64,000 nt of DNA, from assembly GCA_024743115.1 (NCBI GenBank), contig JANSXC010000010.1, positions 62,001 to 126,000 on the forward strand, given 5' to 3'. The stretch's first letter is position 1, and each line of letters starts with the position of its first letter. This DNA comes from a bacterium (GTDB lineage Bacteria; Planctomycetota; UBA1135; UBA2386). The notes beneath the pieces were generated by a model. It was given only the letters and a program-made list of their open reading frames with translations, was not told the origin of the DNA and searched no databases. Positions 1 through 8,266 of the stretch are shown here, piece after piece. Both the position numbers and the translations under genes were made by a program.

Positions 1-231
1 CGCAGCGAAGAGCCGGGTCCACGGATCGCCGACCGTGCGGCGGCGTGCCTGCATGTCGTATTCGCCGGGGAAGCCGACGGGTGCCACGCTCTGGGTCGCA
101 CCGGTGCGGTGCACGCGGCGGAACTCGCGTTCGATCTCGCGGTTCATCAGCCGACGCAGTTCGGTCAGCGTGCGAAGGGAGCCACGCGGGGAAAACGGTT
201 GCCGCGCGGAGTGGTGGTCTCGGCTGTTCAT
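1..231 (-). CDS. Hypothetical protein, 3' end beyond window
   Basis: An open frame on the minus strand starts at ATG 231 and runs off the left edge without a stop, giving 77 residues. It begins 4 bases after the stop of the AlaDH-like gene upstream, as expected for an operon partner. The visible part is basic and polar (a run rich in Arg/Glu around residues 20-40, then 'PVGFPGEYDMQARRR'), with no signal peptide or membrane segment. I do not recognise the family from this fragment. The coding call rests on the uninterrupted frame and the tight spacing only. Confidence 0.5.
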   Translation of the reverse strand, partial: MNSRDHHSARQPFSPRGSLRTLTELRRLMNREIEREFRRVHRTGATQSVAPVGFPGEYDMQARRRTVGDPWTRLFAA

Positions 232-235
232 GGCT

Positions 236-1642
236 CTACGTCTCTTCGGTGGAGTCGTCAGGGTCGTTCGACCGCAGGCGTCGAATGCGGTCGGCGTTGG
301 GCAGAAGCTGGCTGTAGTCGACGTCGTTGCCGACGGGGTGGATCATCAGGCCGTTGCGCAGATCCTGGCAGTAGCCGTCGAGCACCTGATCGACCTCGAG
401 GGTCGCCGGCTCGGGGCAGGTCAGATCGAGTGGGCGGTGTCGCAGATAGTCGGTGACGGCGTCCACGCTGCCGTGGCGCGCCGCGAGGAAGAGCAGTGTC
501 GCGAGATAGGGCAGCACCGCTTCCCCGTGCGCCTCGGATGCGGGCACGGGTCGTTCGCGTGGCATGTTGGACAGGCCTTCGTACCGCAGCGGGGCGAGCG
601 CCTGGCGCATCGCCACGGCGGACGGATCCGCGCTCGCGATGGCGCCACCTTCGTCGATGGCGATGTCGACGACGATGCCGCGATCGTCCATCGCTTGGCT
701 CAGCGTCGTGGCGTCGACGACCTTGGGGGCCTTGGCGCCAGGAGCCGCAGGCGCAGTCACGCAGCCGACGACGTTCGCGAGCGCCGCCGCGAGTCGGGGA
801 TCGCCGCGACCGGAGATCAGAGGGAACTGGAGCCGCGGCTCGTGCGAGTAGTCGCGCTGCAGCTGCTCGATCTTCTCGGGGCGGCGCGGATCCTCGAACA
901 CGAACACGCGCTTCACGCGATCGGAAGCGAGCAGCGTGCGCGCGGCCGCACGACCGGCATAACCGAACGCGAACACCGCGACGTCGCCTTCGAGTTCGAG
1001 TTCGTTGAGGTGCTCGATGACCCACGTCGCACCGATCTGGCCGGCGTAGCGTGACATCGAACCACGGATCGGCACGCGGCCGCGGTCGGGCGCGCCGACG
1101 TAGCTGCCGTCGAGGATGGTCGGCAGCTCGGCGTGCGGCCGCTTGACCAGCTCCGCGAGGCCGGGCGGAATCTCGTGAGCGCCCGCATGGAGCGCGCCGA
1201 TGCGCAAGAACCGGCCGTTGGCCCGGGTCTCGTAGGGCAGCGGCTCCTTCAGCGCATGCAGCACGTCGATCGGCCCGATCATCGCGAGCTCGGCTTCGCT
1301 GATGATCCGCGCGCCGACCGCTTCGTAGGCAGCGTTGGGCTGATCGCTGTGCTTGCCCGCGTCGTCGATCACGAACGCGTTGAGTTCGATCTCGCACGAC
1401 TTCAGGAGAGCGCGCATCCGGCCGAGCTGTTCGGCCGTGATGCCGACGCGGCGCTCCGGAGTGCCGGTGTCGCGACCGATGCCGCGGTCCGAACCGAGGA
1501 CGAAATTGACCTCACGGCGCGCCAGCGGCTGGGACGCGGCGGCGAGCTCGCACGCCTCGGTCAGGAACCGAATCTGGTCGTCGAAGTCGAACTCGGGCAT
1601 GGCGCGGCGAATGGGCGATTCGTGGTTGGCTTTCGTCGTCAC
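236..1642 (-). CDS. Alanine dehydrogenase/PNT-like NAD(P)-dependent protein
   Basis: A 468-residue cytoplasmic protein. Residues about 45-130 resemble the N-terminal domain of the alanine dehydrogenase/pyridine nucleotide transhydrogenase family ('ERRVGITAEQL' at 64-74, 'VLHALKEPLP' near 127-136). Residues 221-245 look like a Rossmann strand-turn-helix ('AVFAFGYAGRAAARTLL') with a degenerate glycine motif (G-Y-A-G in place of G-x-G-x-x-G). The protein is longer than classical alanine dehydrogenases (about 370 residues), with an extra C-terminal region. The start given is GTG 1642; ATG 1600 (residue 15) is an alternative. Activity on alanine is not shown: saccharopine- or lysine-type dehydrogenases share this fold, and the odd glycine loop leaves the true substrate open. 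Confidence 0.6.
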   Translation of the reverse strand: MTTKANHESPIRRAMPEFDFDDQIRFLTEACELAAASQPLARREVNFVLGSDRGIGRDTGTPERRVGITAEQLGRMRALLKSCEIELNAFVIDDAGKHSDQPNAAYEAVGARIISEAELAMIGPIDVLHALKEPLPYETRANGRFLRIGALHAGAHEIPPGLAELVKRPHAELPTILDGSYVGAPDRGRVPIRGSMSRYAGQIGATWVIEHLNELELEGDVAVFAFGYAGRAAARTLLASDRVKRVFVFEDPRRPEKIEQLQRDYSHEPRLQFPLISGRGDPRLAAALANVVGCVTAPAAPGAKAPKVVDATTLSQAMDDRGIVVDIAIDEGGAIASADPSAVAMRQALAPLRYEGLSNMPRERPVPASEAHGEAVLPYLATLLFLAARHGSVDAVTDYLRHRPLDLTCPEPATLEVDQVLDGYCQDLRNGLMIHPVGNDVDYSQLLPNADRIRRLRSNDPDDSTEET

Positions 1643-1662
1643 GGCGTGGTCCAGGGGTGAGG

Positions 1663-2601
1663 TCAGGCGGCGTCGCGGCCCGGGTCCGGGTCAGCGTTCG
1701 GCGGGTCTTGATCGAAATGGTGCAGCTGCAGGTTGACCGACGCGTTGGCGACCGAGTCGAACAGCTCGAGAAACGGGCGAACCACGTTACCAGTGTTGTC
1801 GGTAATGAAGAACGTGCCGCACATGTACTCGTGGCCGGCGGCGTCGCGGCCGAGGGCCTGAAGCACGAGGGTGCGGCGGTCGATGACGAGGAACGACACG
1901 GATCGCCGGGCCCAGGCGCACATGACCCGCACCTGAGCCTCGGTCTTGCGTTCGTCGCGGAGGCGCAGCACCGCTCGCGTGTGGTCGAATTTGGCCGGCG
2001 GCAGCAGGTCGCGCATCGGCGCGGCGGCCTCCGGGCTGGCGCATCCTGGCGTGTGCGCGATCTGTTCGACGCGGCGAAAACGGAAGCCCGGACCCGCACG
2101 CTCGACCGAGTGGGTCAGGGCCTGCAGGTAGCGCAGGCGTTCGGGATGCGCCGCGGCGGGCGTGATCTTGGTGCCGCGCGACGGCAGGTCCATGATCTCG
2201 ATCGACTCGGTGGCCTGTTCGACGACCTCGGTGAGACGGCGGTAGATCCGGCCCTTGTAGTTGCTCTCGTCCTCCTCGACATACTCGACGTGGACGCCGC
2301 TGCCGCTGACGAGCTTCTGGACCTGCTCGTAGATCGCCTGCGCCCGATTCTCCGGGTCGCCGCGGCGCGACTTCTGGAACAGGCGGACCGCGACGCACAG
2401 CGTGAAGATGCTCGTCACCGTGCAGAGTCCGACGACCGTCGCCATGGCCCAGCCGATCTGGGCGACGCCGGTGATCGTCGATGTGATCGTGACGGACAGC
2501 AGCACGAGACCGATGCGGATGCTCGGCTCGGAGGTGTACCACGGGTTCGAGGGCCCGGGCTTCGCCGGGGGCACAGCTGGCTGGGGGACCGGTTGGATCA
2601 T
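1663..2601 (-). CDS. Unrecognised two-TM membrane protein with C-terminal cytoplasmic domain
   Basis: 312 residues. A proline-rich N-terminus (1-20) is followed by two hydrophobic segments (about 28-46 and 51-75), a basic stop-transfer 'KSRRG', then about 230 soluble residues. The soluble part has alternating strands and helices ('TESIEIMDLPSRGTK' near 133-147; 'RRSVSFLVIDRRTLVLQAL' near 230-248). That pattern recalls phospholipase-D-like or receptor-type sensor folds, but no HKD motif is visible and I assign no function. ATG 2601 has an AGGAG 9-10 bases upstream, one of the few clear ribosome sites here. It is transcribed divergently from the next gene; the shared 180-base gap holds a perfect inverted repeat. 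Confidence 0.6.
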   Translation of the reverse strand: MIQPVPQPAVPPAKPGPSNPWYTSEPSIRIGLVLLSVTITSTITGVAQIGWAMATVVGLCTVTSIFTLCVAVRLFQKSRRGDPENRAQAIYEQVQKLVSGSGVHVEYVEEDESNYKGRIYRRLTEVVEQATESIEIMDLPSRGTKITPAAAHPERLRYLQALTHSVERAGPGFRFRRVEQIAHTPGCASPEAAAPMRDLLPPAKFDHTRAVLRLRDERKTEAQVRVMCAWARRSVSFLVIDRRTLVLQALGRDAAGHEYMCGTFFITDNTGNVVRPFLELFDSVANASVNLQLHHFDQDPPNADPDPGRDAA

Positions 2602-2721
2602 GGTTCGAATCTCCTAGTACCCTTCCAGCGATGCTCCAACGTGTTGCATTCAAGGTATTTGAGATAGCTTGGCAATCTTCGGTGCGGCGACCTGGACGAT
2701 TTCCTAGACTCTGCTGATTCG

Positions 2722-2750
2722 CGAGAATCGTCCGTTCTGAACGATTCTCG
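2722..2750. promoter_or_regulatory. Perfect 10-bp inverted repeat in divergent intergenic region
   Basis: CGAGAATCGT (2722-2731) and ACGATTCTCG (2741-2750) are exact reverse complements separated by 9 bases. The element lies 32 bases before the ATG at 2782 and about 120 bases before the ATG at 2601, between two divergent genes. Centre-to-centre spacing of 19 bases, close to two helical turns, suits a dimeric DNA-binding protein. It could instead be a 5'-leader hairpin of the rightward gene. No regulator gene for it is identified. Confidence 0.55.
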
Positions 2751-2781
2751 ACTGTGCCCCAGCGTCAGGAGCGATGTCGGC

Positions 2782-3816
2782 ATGACGAAGGAGAAGGAAG
2801 AACCACTGGCCCCGCTCTCGATCGATCTGCTCGAGCAGGTCGAGCACTCGTTCTGCAACTGCGGCGAGCGGGTCGCGATGTGGGGTGGCGAGCCGGTCGG
2901 CGAGCCGCAACGCCCGTTCGGGCGACTGCTCGAGCGCATCCGGCGCAAAGTTCGCGGGGACACCCGCCAGCGGCTGCACGACGCGCTGGCGCGCGCGCTG
3001 CCGGGTGACGACGACAAGCGGTCGGTCCACGGGGTCTACGACGGCTTCACGAAACTACTGCGCGGTGAGGCCACGGGCGACAAGGTCGAATACTGCGCGG
3101 ATGTGTTGTGGTTGCTGTTGCTCGGCGAGGACTTCGCAAATTCGCGGCGCAAGAACGGCGACCGGGTCGCTGAGTTGGCGAAGCGGATCCACTGGTTCTT
3201 CGTGCGCGGGACCTACGCCCAGCCCGAGCTCGGCTTCTTCCACGCTGACCGTTACGAATCCGACGAGCCATGGGACTTCTACGAGCGCCTCGCGGCTTTG
3301 CGTCAGTTGATGTATCGCGCGGAGGAGGGCTGTGCGCGCTTCGTGCAGGTTTGCTCGATGAGCGGTTTCCTGCAGCGCCGTGATTCGAACGAGACGCAGC
3401 TTCTGCACCGGGTCGTCAGTGAGTGCGCCACGCGTGGAGTCGATGTCGTGCTCGTCGTGCCGGATCCGAGCCTTGCGCCCTTGGAGAGCGCGGCATATCG
3501 CAGCGCCAGGGAACTCGAGGGCCAGGTCCCCGGCCTGCGGGTCGAGCCCGTCGTGCCTTCGCACAAGGTCGGCCCTCGGAGCGGCTACGAGTATTTCTCG
3601 TCCCCGCACCGTTTCTCGCTGCTCGAGTTCGTCGACCCTGACAAGCAGGCTTCGTTCCGCCACATGGTGGTGCGGGCGCCCGGCAGCATCGATCGCACGC
3701 TGTGCCCGGCGCTCTCCAAGGCCGAGGTTGACCGCTTCCACGACTGGATCGAGGCGTTCGTGCCGCAGCGCGGGTCGCGTGGCGAGCAAGGAGACGCTGC
3801 CGCTGGCGGCGGCTGA
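2782..3816 (+). CDS. Unrecognised two-domain soluble protein
   Basis: 344 residues, no signal peptide or membrane segment. Residues about 35-115 are helical and basic ('RPFGRLLERIRRKVRGDTRQ' begins the block, ending near 'VLWLLLLGEDF'). Residues 185-335 are alpha/beta, with 'ARFVQVCSMSGFL' and 'GVDVVLVVPDPSLAPLES' resembling successive strand-helix units; a phospholipase-D-like or Rossmann-like fold is conceivable, but no catalytic motif is evident. An AGGAG at 2767-2771 sits 10 bases before ATG 2782. It faces the membrane protein at 1663..2601 across the inverted repeat, so the two may form a regulated pair. Function is unknown. Confidence 0.6.
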   Translation: MTKEKEEPLAPLSIDLLEQVEHSFCNCGERVAMWGGEPVGEPQRPFGRLLERIRRKVRGDTRQRLHDALARALPGDDDKRSVHGVYDGFTKLLRGEATGDKVEYCADVLWLLLLGEDFANSRRKNGDRVAELAKRIHWFFVRGTYAQPELGFFHADRYESDEPWDFYERLAALRQLMYRAEEGCARFVQVCSMSGFLQRRDSNETQLLHRVVSECATRGVDVVLVVPDPSLAPLESAAYRSARELEGQVPGLRVEPVVPSHKVGPRSGYEYFSSPHRFSLLEFVDPDKQASFRHMVVRAPGSIDRTLCPALSKAEVDRFHDWIEAFVPQRGSRGEQGDAAAGGG

Positions 3817-3853
3817 GTGTGAGTCCGGGCCGCGTCAGTCGGTCACCGCAACG

Positions 3854-4213
3854 CTACTTCTTCGCCGCCTTCTTCTGGCCGGCCTTCGTCGTTGGTTTGG
3901 CCGGCAGCGTCCGCGCATACTCGACGCTCATGGCGAAGTGCTTCGCGAGCTGTGCTTTCTTCTTCGCCAGGGCCGGCGGCACTTCGACGTAGCCACGCAT
4001 CGTCGCGCCGTGCTGGATCACCGGCCCCGTGCCGTGCTTTTTCATGAACGCCTCGCGCTCGGTGTCGCCGAGGCGCAGGGCGATGAGGCCGTCCGGCGTG
4101 ACGAACGCGAACATGTTGCCGTTCATCGCGGTGTAGCGTGACTTCGCGCCCTTGCACTGGATGTCGGGCTGGGTCGCGACCATGTCTTCGAACTGTTGTC
4201 GGGGGTCGGTCAT
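3854..4213 (-). CDS. TfoX N-terminal domain protein
   Basis: 119 residues from ATG 4213. Residues about 20-85 match the TfoX_N fold: 'KSRYTAMNGNMFAFV' then 'LIALRLGDTEREAFMKK', and a 'MRGYVEVPPAL' strand/helix end, a pattern common in small TfoX/YjbR-like proteins that lack the C-terminal competence domain. The C-terminus is lysine-rich ('KAGQKKAAKK'), a trait shared with several unrelated genes in this window. A longer frame reading upstream through the kelch gene is a shadow: it runs antisense-like through coding sequence of 4234..6453 in another frame. It sits 20 bases after the kelch gene stop. TfoX_N proteins outside Gammaproteobacteria have no settled role. Confidence 0.75.
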   Translation of the reverse strand: MTDPRQQFEDMVATQPDIQCKGAKSRYTAMNGNMFAFVTPDGLIALRLGDTEREAFMKKHGTGPVIQHGATMRGYVEVPPALAKKKAQLAKHFAMSVEYARTLPAKPTTKAGQKKAAKK

Positions 4214-4233
4214 GGGTAGGCGTTGGCGACGGT

Positions 4234-6453
4234 TCAGAGGTCGAGGGTCATTCGCACCGCGTCGGAGAGCGCACCGATGCCGCCCAGCGCACCACCCGGA
4301 TCGAGCGTGGCGGCCTGGGCGCGAAGGTCGAGGCCTTGCAGGGCCGGGGAGTTGGGTAAGGCGATCGGCATCATCGCAAGGCCGCGGGCATCGGCGAAAG
4401 TCGCGATCGTCGAGAACGGGTTGACCAGCGCCGTGCAGCCGCCGCCGAGCGCCACGTTGAGCGGCTGCCAGCCGAACGCGAAGAACGCGAGCGCATTCGG
4501 CGGGGCGGCGGTGACCTCGAGGCGCAGGTGCCGGTTGCCGAGTGCGGACAGCCCGAGCGCGCGCAGCTCGACCTCGCCGAACGTGCCGGGGCAGGCGGTG
4601 CCGTAGTGGGTCGTTGCCGCCGGCGAGATCGGCGCGAGCAGCCAGCCTGCGCCAGTCGGCGAGAGGCCGCCCGCGCCGAAGACCAGCGTGCGGCGGGTCG
4701 CCGAGTCGTGTGCGGCCCGCGTCACCGCGAGGGGGAACGGCCCGAAGCCGGGCGTCGTGCGCTGGTTCCACCGAGCGCCGTCCCATTCCCAGAGGTCGCT
4801 GTGAGCGATCGGGAACGCGGCGACGAAGAAGTAGTGCCCGCCGACGAGCAGCATCGTCTGTGACGACTCGTCCCACACCAGGCCGGCGCCGCCGCGGGCT
4901 GCCGGCATGCTCGGGGCCGTGATCTGCTGCCAGTTCGTGCCGTCCCATTCCCAGTGATCGCCGAGCACCGGGGGGAAGAGCGGATTCCCGCCGCCGAACA
5001 TCATCACGCGCTGAGCCGCGGGGTTCCATGCCATCGCCTGGCCCTGACGCGCGGGTGGAACCGTTGCGGGTTGGCGCTGCTGCCAGTCGACGCCGTTCCA
5101 TTCCCAGGTGTCCGACAGTTCGCCGCCGGCGCCGACACCGCCGAAGAGCACGACCCGCGCGCGCGATGGATCACTTGCCATTGCCGCGTAGGTGCGGGCC
5201 GGAGGCGTCGTGGCGGGGTTTTGTTGCGACCAGTCGTTGCCGTTCCACAGCCAGGTCTCGGCGAGGATTCCGGGGCTCGAGCCGCCGAACATGAGGACGC
5301 CACGCAGCGCGGGGTCGAACGCGAGCGCCGGGTCGGCGCGTTCGGCCGGTGCGGTCGCCGGTCGGCCGCGCCGCCAGCTGCCGGTGCGGTTGAGCCAGGT
5401 CTCGCTGACCGGAAAGTTGCTCGGGTCCCGGCCGAACATCAGGATCTCGCCGCGATCCTCGTCGAGCGCCAGGACCGGCCGCTTGCGGTAGCCCGGCGTG
5501 TGTTGTTCCACGGCTCGGGTCCAGCTCGAGCCGTCGTACACCCACGTCGCCGAACTGCCGCGATCCTGGTCCTGGACGACGCACTCGCCGCGCAGCTGGT
5601 CGAACGCCATGCCCGCATTGGCGTTCATTATCGGCCCGTTCGGTGCGGGAACGGTCAGCCGCCAGTTCGACCCGACCCACTCCCAGGTCTCGTCGAACTG
5701 CGTCGGAAACGCCGAGCCGCCATGCATGACGATGCGATCACGGCGCGAGTCGTAGGTCATTGCCGGGGACGAGCGCGGCGCGGGATTGGTCGCGGGGAAC
5801 AGCTGTTGCCAGTCGCTGCCGTTCCATTGCCACGTTTCGCCGATCACGCTGTTCGTGGCGTCGAGGCCGCCGTGCAGCAGGGTCACGCCGCGCACGGGGT
5901 CGTGGGCCAGGCCGCAGCGAGCGCGCGGGTTCGGTGTGGTCGCGGGCTGCAGCTGTCGCCAGTCGGTCCCGTCATACTCCCACGTGTCGCCGGGATTGCT
6001 GCCGTTGACGTTGCCGCCGTAGAGCAGGACGGCCTGCCGGTTGGGGTCGAAGATCATCCCGGCATACGAGCGCGCAGCTGGTTCATTGGTCGTCGTCCGT
6101 CGCGCCCAAAGTGATCCCTGCCATTCCCACGTGCCGATCGCGGTTGCCGTGCCGCTGCCACCGAACAACACCGTTACATCGCGCTGCGAATCGTAGGTCA
6201 TGCCCGCGTAGTAGCGTGCGCCCATCGGGTTGGTCGCGACGGCGAGTTGCCATCTGGCGCCGTCCCAGAGCCAGGTCTGCGCGCCGCGAACCATGACGGT
6301 GCGCGCGTTCGCAGCGTCGTACGCCATGGCGATGCCGATCGCGATTCCGAATGGCTCGTCCGGGTTCTGCCATTGGTGGCTCTGCGCCAGGAGTGCCGAC
6401 CCGAAAGCCAGCGGCAGGAAAGCGACGGCGATGCAGTTCGATGGCGCCTTCAT
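4234..6453 (-). CDS. Large secreted kelch-like beta-propeller protein
   Basis: 739 residues. The N-terminal signal peptide ends near 'GSALLAQS' (residue about 24). About a dozen imperfect 50-60 residue repeats follow with the pattern 'D..R...V.FGG......DTWEWNG..W.Q..PAT.P..R....M..D', that is kelch/galactose-oxidase-type blades. The last 120 residues form a different, Cys-containing all-beta module starting at 'YGTACPGTFGE' and ending 'LDPGGALGGIGALSDAVRM'. That tail resembles the ends of the proteins at 25041..26432 and 61065..62543. Probably extracellular or periplasmic; binding role unknown. The ATG at 6453 gives a proper signal peptide. Confidence 0.85.
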   Translation of the reverse strand: MKAPSNCIAVAFLPLAFGSALLAQSHQWQNPDEPFGIAIGIAMAYDAANARTVMVRGAQTWLWDGARWQLAVATNPMGARYYAGMTYDSQRDVTVLFGGSGTATAIGTWEWQGSLWARRTTTNEPAARSYAGMIFDPNRQAVLLYGGNVNGSNPGDTWEYDGTDWRQLQPATTPNPRARCGLAHDPVRGVTLLHGGLDATNSVIGETWQWNGSDWQQLFPATNPAPRSSPAMTYDSRRDRIVMHGGSAFPTQFDETWEWVGSNWRLTVPAPNGPIMNANAGMAFDQLRGECVVQDQDRGSSATWVYDGSSWTRAVEQHTPGYRKRPVLALDEDRGEILMFGRDPSNFPVSETWLNRTGSWRRGRPATAPAERADPALAFDPALRGVLMFGGSSPGILAETWLWNGNDWSQQNPATTPPARTYAAMASDPSRARVVLFGGVGAGGELSDTWEWNGVDWQQRQPATVPPARQGQAMAWNPAAQRVMMFGGGNPLFPPVLGDHWEWDGTNWQQITAPSMPAARGGAGLVWDESSQTMLLVGGHYFFVAAFPIAHSDLWEWDGARWNQRTTPGFGPFPLAVTRAAHDSATRRTLVFGAGGLSPTGAGWLLAPISPAATTHYGTACPGTFGEVELRALGLSALGNRHLRLEVTAAPPNALAFFAFGWQPLNVALGGGCTALVNPFSTIATFADARGLAMMPIALPNSPALQGLDLRAQAATLDPGGALGGIGALSDAVRMTLDL

Positions 6454-6483
6454 GAAGGACCTGATTGTGGTCTCATGGCGGTG

Positions 6484-8148
6484 TCAGTAGCCAATGAGCG
6501 AAGCGATGAACATTGCCACGATCGTCAGCACAACGAGCTGAACGAGCAATGGCACGATGAAGCGAACCCATCGGCCATACGGCACCCGGCCGAGCGCGAG
6601 CATGCCCATGAGCAGTGCGTTGGTGGGCACGATCATGTTCATGAAACCGTCGCCGGTCTGATAGGCGAGCACCGCGGTCTGTCTGGAGACGCCGGTAAGA
6701 TCGGCGAGTGGCGCCATGATCGGCATCGTGACGTAGGCCTGCCCCGAACCCGACGGGATGAAGAAGTTCGTCACGCACTGCACACCGAGCATGCCGATCG
6801 ACGCCGCGAACGCGCCAAAGCCCGAGATCGCCTCGGCGATGCCGTGGATTACCGTGTCGATGACCTGACCGTCGGTGAGCACGACGCCGATCGTTTTCGC
6901 GACACCGATGAGCAGGGCGGTCGTCGTCATCTCGGCGGCGCCTTCGCAGAACTTCTTGGCAGCGAGGTTGGGGCTGAGTTGCGTGAGGATCGCGCCGACG
7001 ATGCCGAGGCCGAGGAATACGGCCATCAGTTCGTTGAAGTACCAGTCCCAGTTGGCGACGCCGTAGACGAACAGCACGATGACGCTGACGAACGCGACGA
7101 GCACGAGGAATCGCGGGAAGGTCAGCGCCGTGTCCGCGGGCATCTCGTAGCCCTCGGAGTAGTCGACGTCGCGTACGAGGCTGGCCTCGGGATTCTGCTG
7201 GATGCGGCGCGCGTAGCGCGTGATGTGCAGCACTCCGACCCCGACGGCGGCGAGCATGAACACGACGCGGAACAGCCAGCCCGACGTCGGTTCGACGCCG
7301 GCGATCCCCTGCGCAACGAGCACGGTGAACGGATTGAGCGCGGCGCAGCCGTAGCCGACGCCGGCGCCGATGTAGACCACGCCGAGTGCGACGATGGCGT
7401 CCATGCGCAGCGCCAGGCAGAGCGTGACCAGCAGCGGGATGAACGGCATGTATTCCTCGGCCATGCCAATCGTCGACGAGCCGACCGCAAAGAGCAGCGT
7501 CATTACGGCAATCAGCAGCACTGGCTGGTTGGCGAAGCCCTGGATCGCCTTGCCGATGACCGCGTCGATTGCGCCCGTCGCGCGCAGGATGCCGATCACG
7601 CCGCCGACGATGAAGACGAAGAAGATGATCGACGAGGTGTCGTGGTCGGTGAACGCCTTGGGCACCGAAGTCAGCGCCGCGTGCCAGGGCAGTGACTCGG
7701 CATCTTCGATCCGTTCGTAGCTGCCGGGGACGACACTCGTGCGGCCCGAGACCGAGCTCTTCCAGGCCAGGATCTCCGCGGCGGACGGCGCGGTGCCGTC
7801 CGTGACCCAGCGCTCGAGCAGGGCTCCGACCGCGGCCTCGATGTGGCTACCTGGGCGCCATTCCTCACCTTCGGCGAGCGGCCCGGCCTCCCATTCGTCG
7901 ATGGTATCGGCGGCTACGACGAACAACCGCGCGACGTTTTCCTGCGACAGTTCCCGAGCCTCGCGGGCTGCGTGCAGGCGTTCCCGTAGAGGCGCCTTGC
8001 CCGCGACCTCCGAATAGGCCGTGCCATTGCCGGGCCGCGGCTCCTTGGCGAAGGCTCCCTTGGGCAGGACATAGGTCAGGATCTGCGCCAGCACGACCAT
8101 GGCGAAGATCAGGACGAGCGGATGCGGGAAGCGACTCGGCTTGTTCAC
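6484..8148 (-). CDS. YfcC/DcuC-family membrane carrier with XRE-like insertion
   Basis: 554 residues, start GTG 8148. The protein has one N-terminal membrane helix (about 10-29), a long loop, then about ten helices from residue 165 on. 'VVPGSYERIEDA' (139-150), 'SSIIFFVFIVGGVIGILRATGAID' as a helix, 'AVGSSTIGMAEEYMPFIPLL' and 'NFFIPSGSGQAYVTMPIMAPL' are typical of the YfcC branch of the C4-dicarboxylate carrier (DcuC) superfamily. Unusually, residues 54-118 of the first loop read like a Cro/C1 helix-turn-helix ('LRERLHAAREARELSQENVA' ... 'IDEWEAG'), which ordinary family members lack as far as I know. Substrate is unknown; relatives are annotated for dicarboxylates or peptides/amino acids. 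Confidence 0.85.
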   Translation of the reverse strand: MNKPSRFPHPLVLIFAMVVLAQILTYVLPKGAFAKEPRPGNGTAYSEVAGKAPLRERLHAAREARELSQENVARLFVVAADTIDEWEAGPLAEGEEWRPGSHIEAAVGALLERWVTDGTAPSAAEILAWKSSVSGRTSVVPGSYERIEDAESLPWHAALTSVPKAFTDHDTSSIIFFVFIVGGVIGILRATGAIDAVIGKAIQGFANQPVLLIAVMTLLFAVGSSTIGMAEEYMPFIPLLVTLCLALRMDAIVALGVVYIGAGVGYGCAALNPFTVLVAQGIAGVEPTSGWLFRVVFMLAAVGVGVLHITRYARRIQQNPEASLVRDVDYSEGYEMPADTALTFPRFLVLVAFVSVIVLFVYGVANWDWYFNELMAVFLGLGIVGAILTQLSPNLAAKKFCEGAAEMTTTALLIGVAKTIGVVLTDGQVIDTVIHGIAEAISGFGAFAASIGMLGVQCVTNFFIPSGSGQAYVTMPIMAPLADLTGVSRQTAVLAYQTGDGFMNMIVPTNALLMGMLALGRVPYGRWVRFIVPLLVQLVVLTIVAMFIASLIGY

Positions 8149-8266
8149 GGCCGCATCATGGACGAGTCTTCATCCCGTGTCATGGCTTCGCGGCTGTGTG
8201 ATGGCTTCAGGGCCTTCCCGGCGGTAGAACTGCCGGATCGTGCCGTCCGAAGCATCGTCCCCACAA

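Noticed and set aside
35..1054. 339-residue plus-strand frame at the left end
   Set aside because: Opposite to the AlaDH-like gene, with no recognisable domain; a shadow frame.
3854..5101. 415-residue frame continuing the TfoX-N gene upstream
   Set aside because: Its first two thirds are a shifted reading of the kelch gene; only the part from ATG 4213 shows family sequence.
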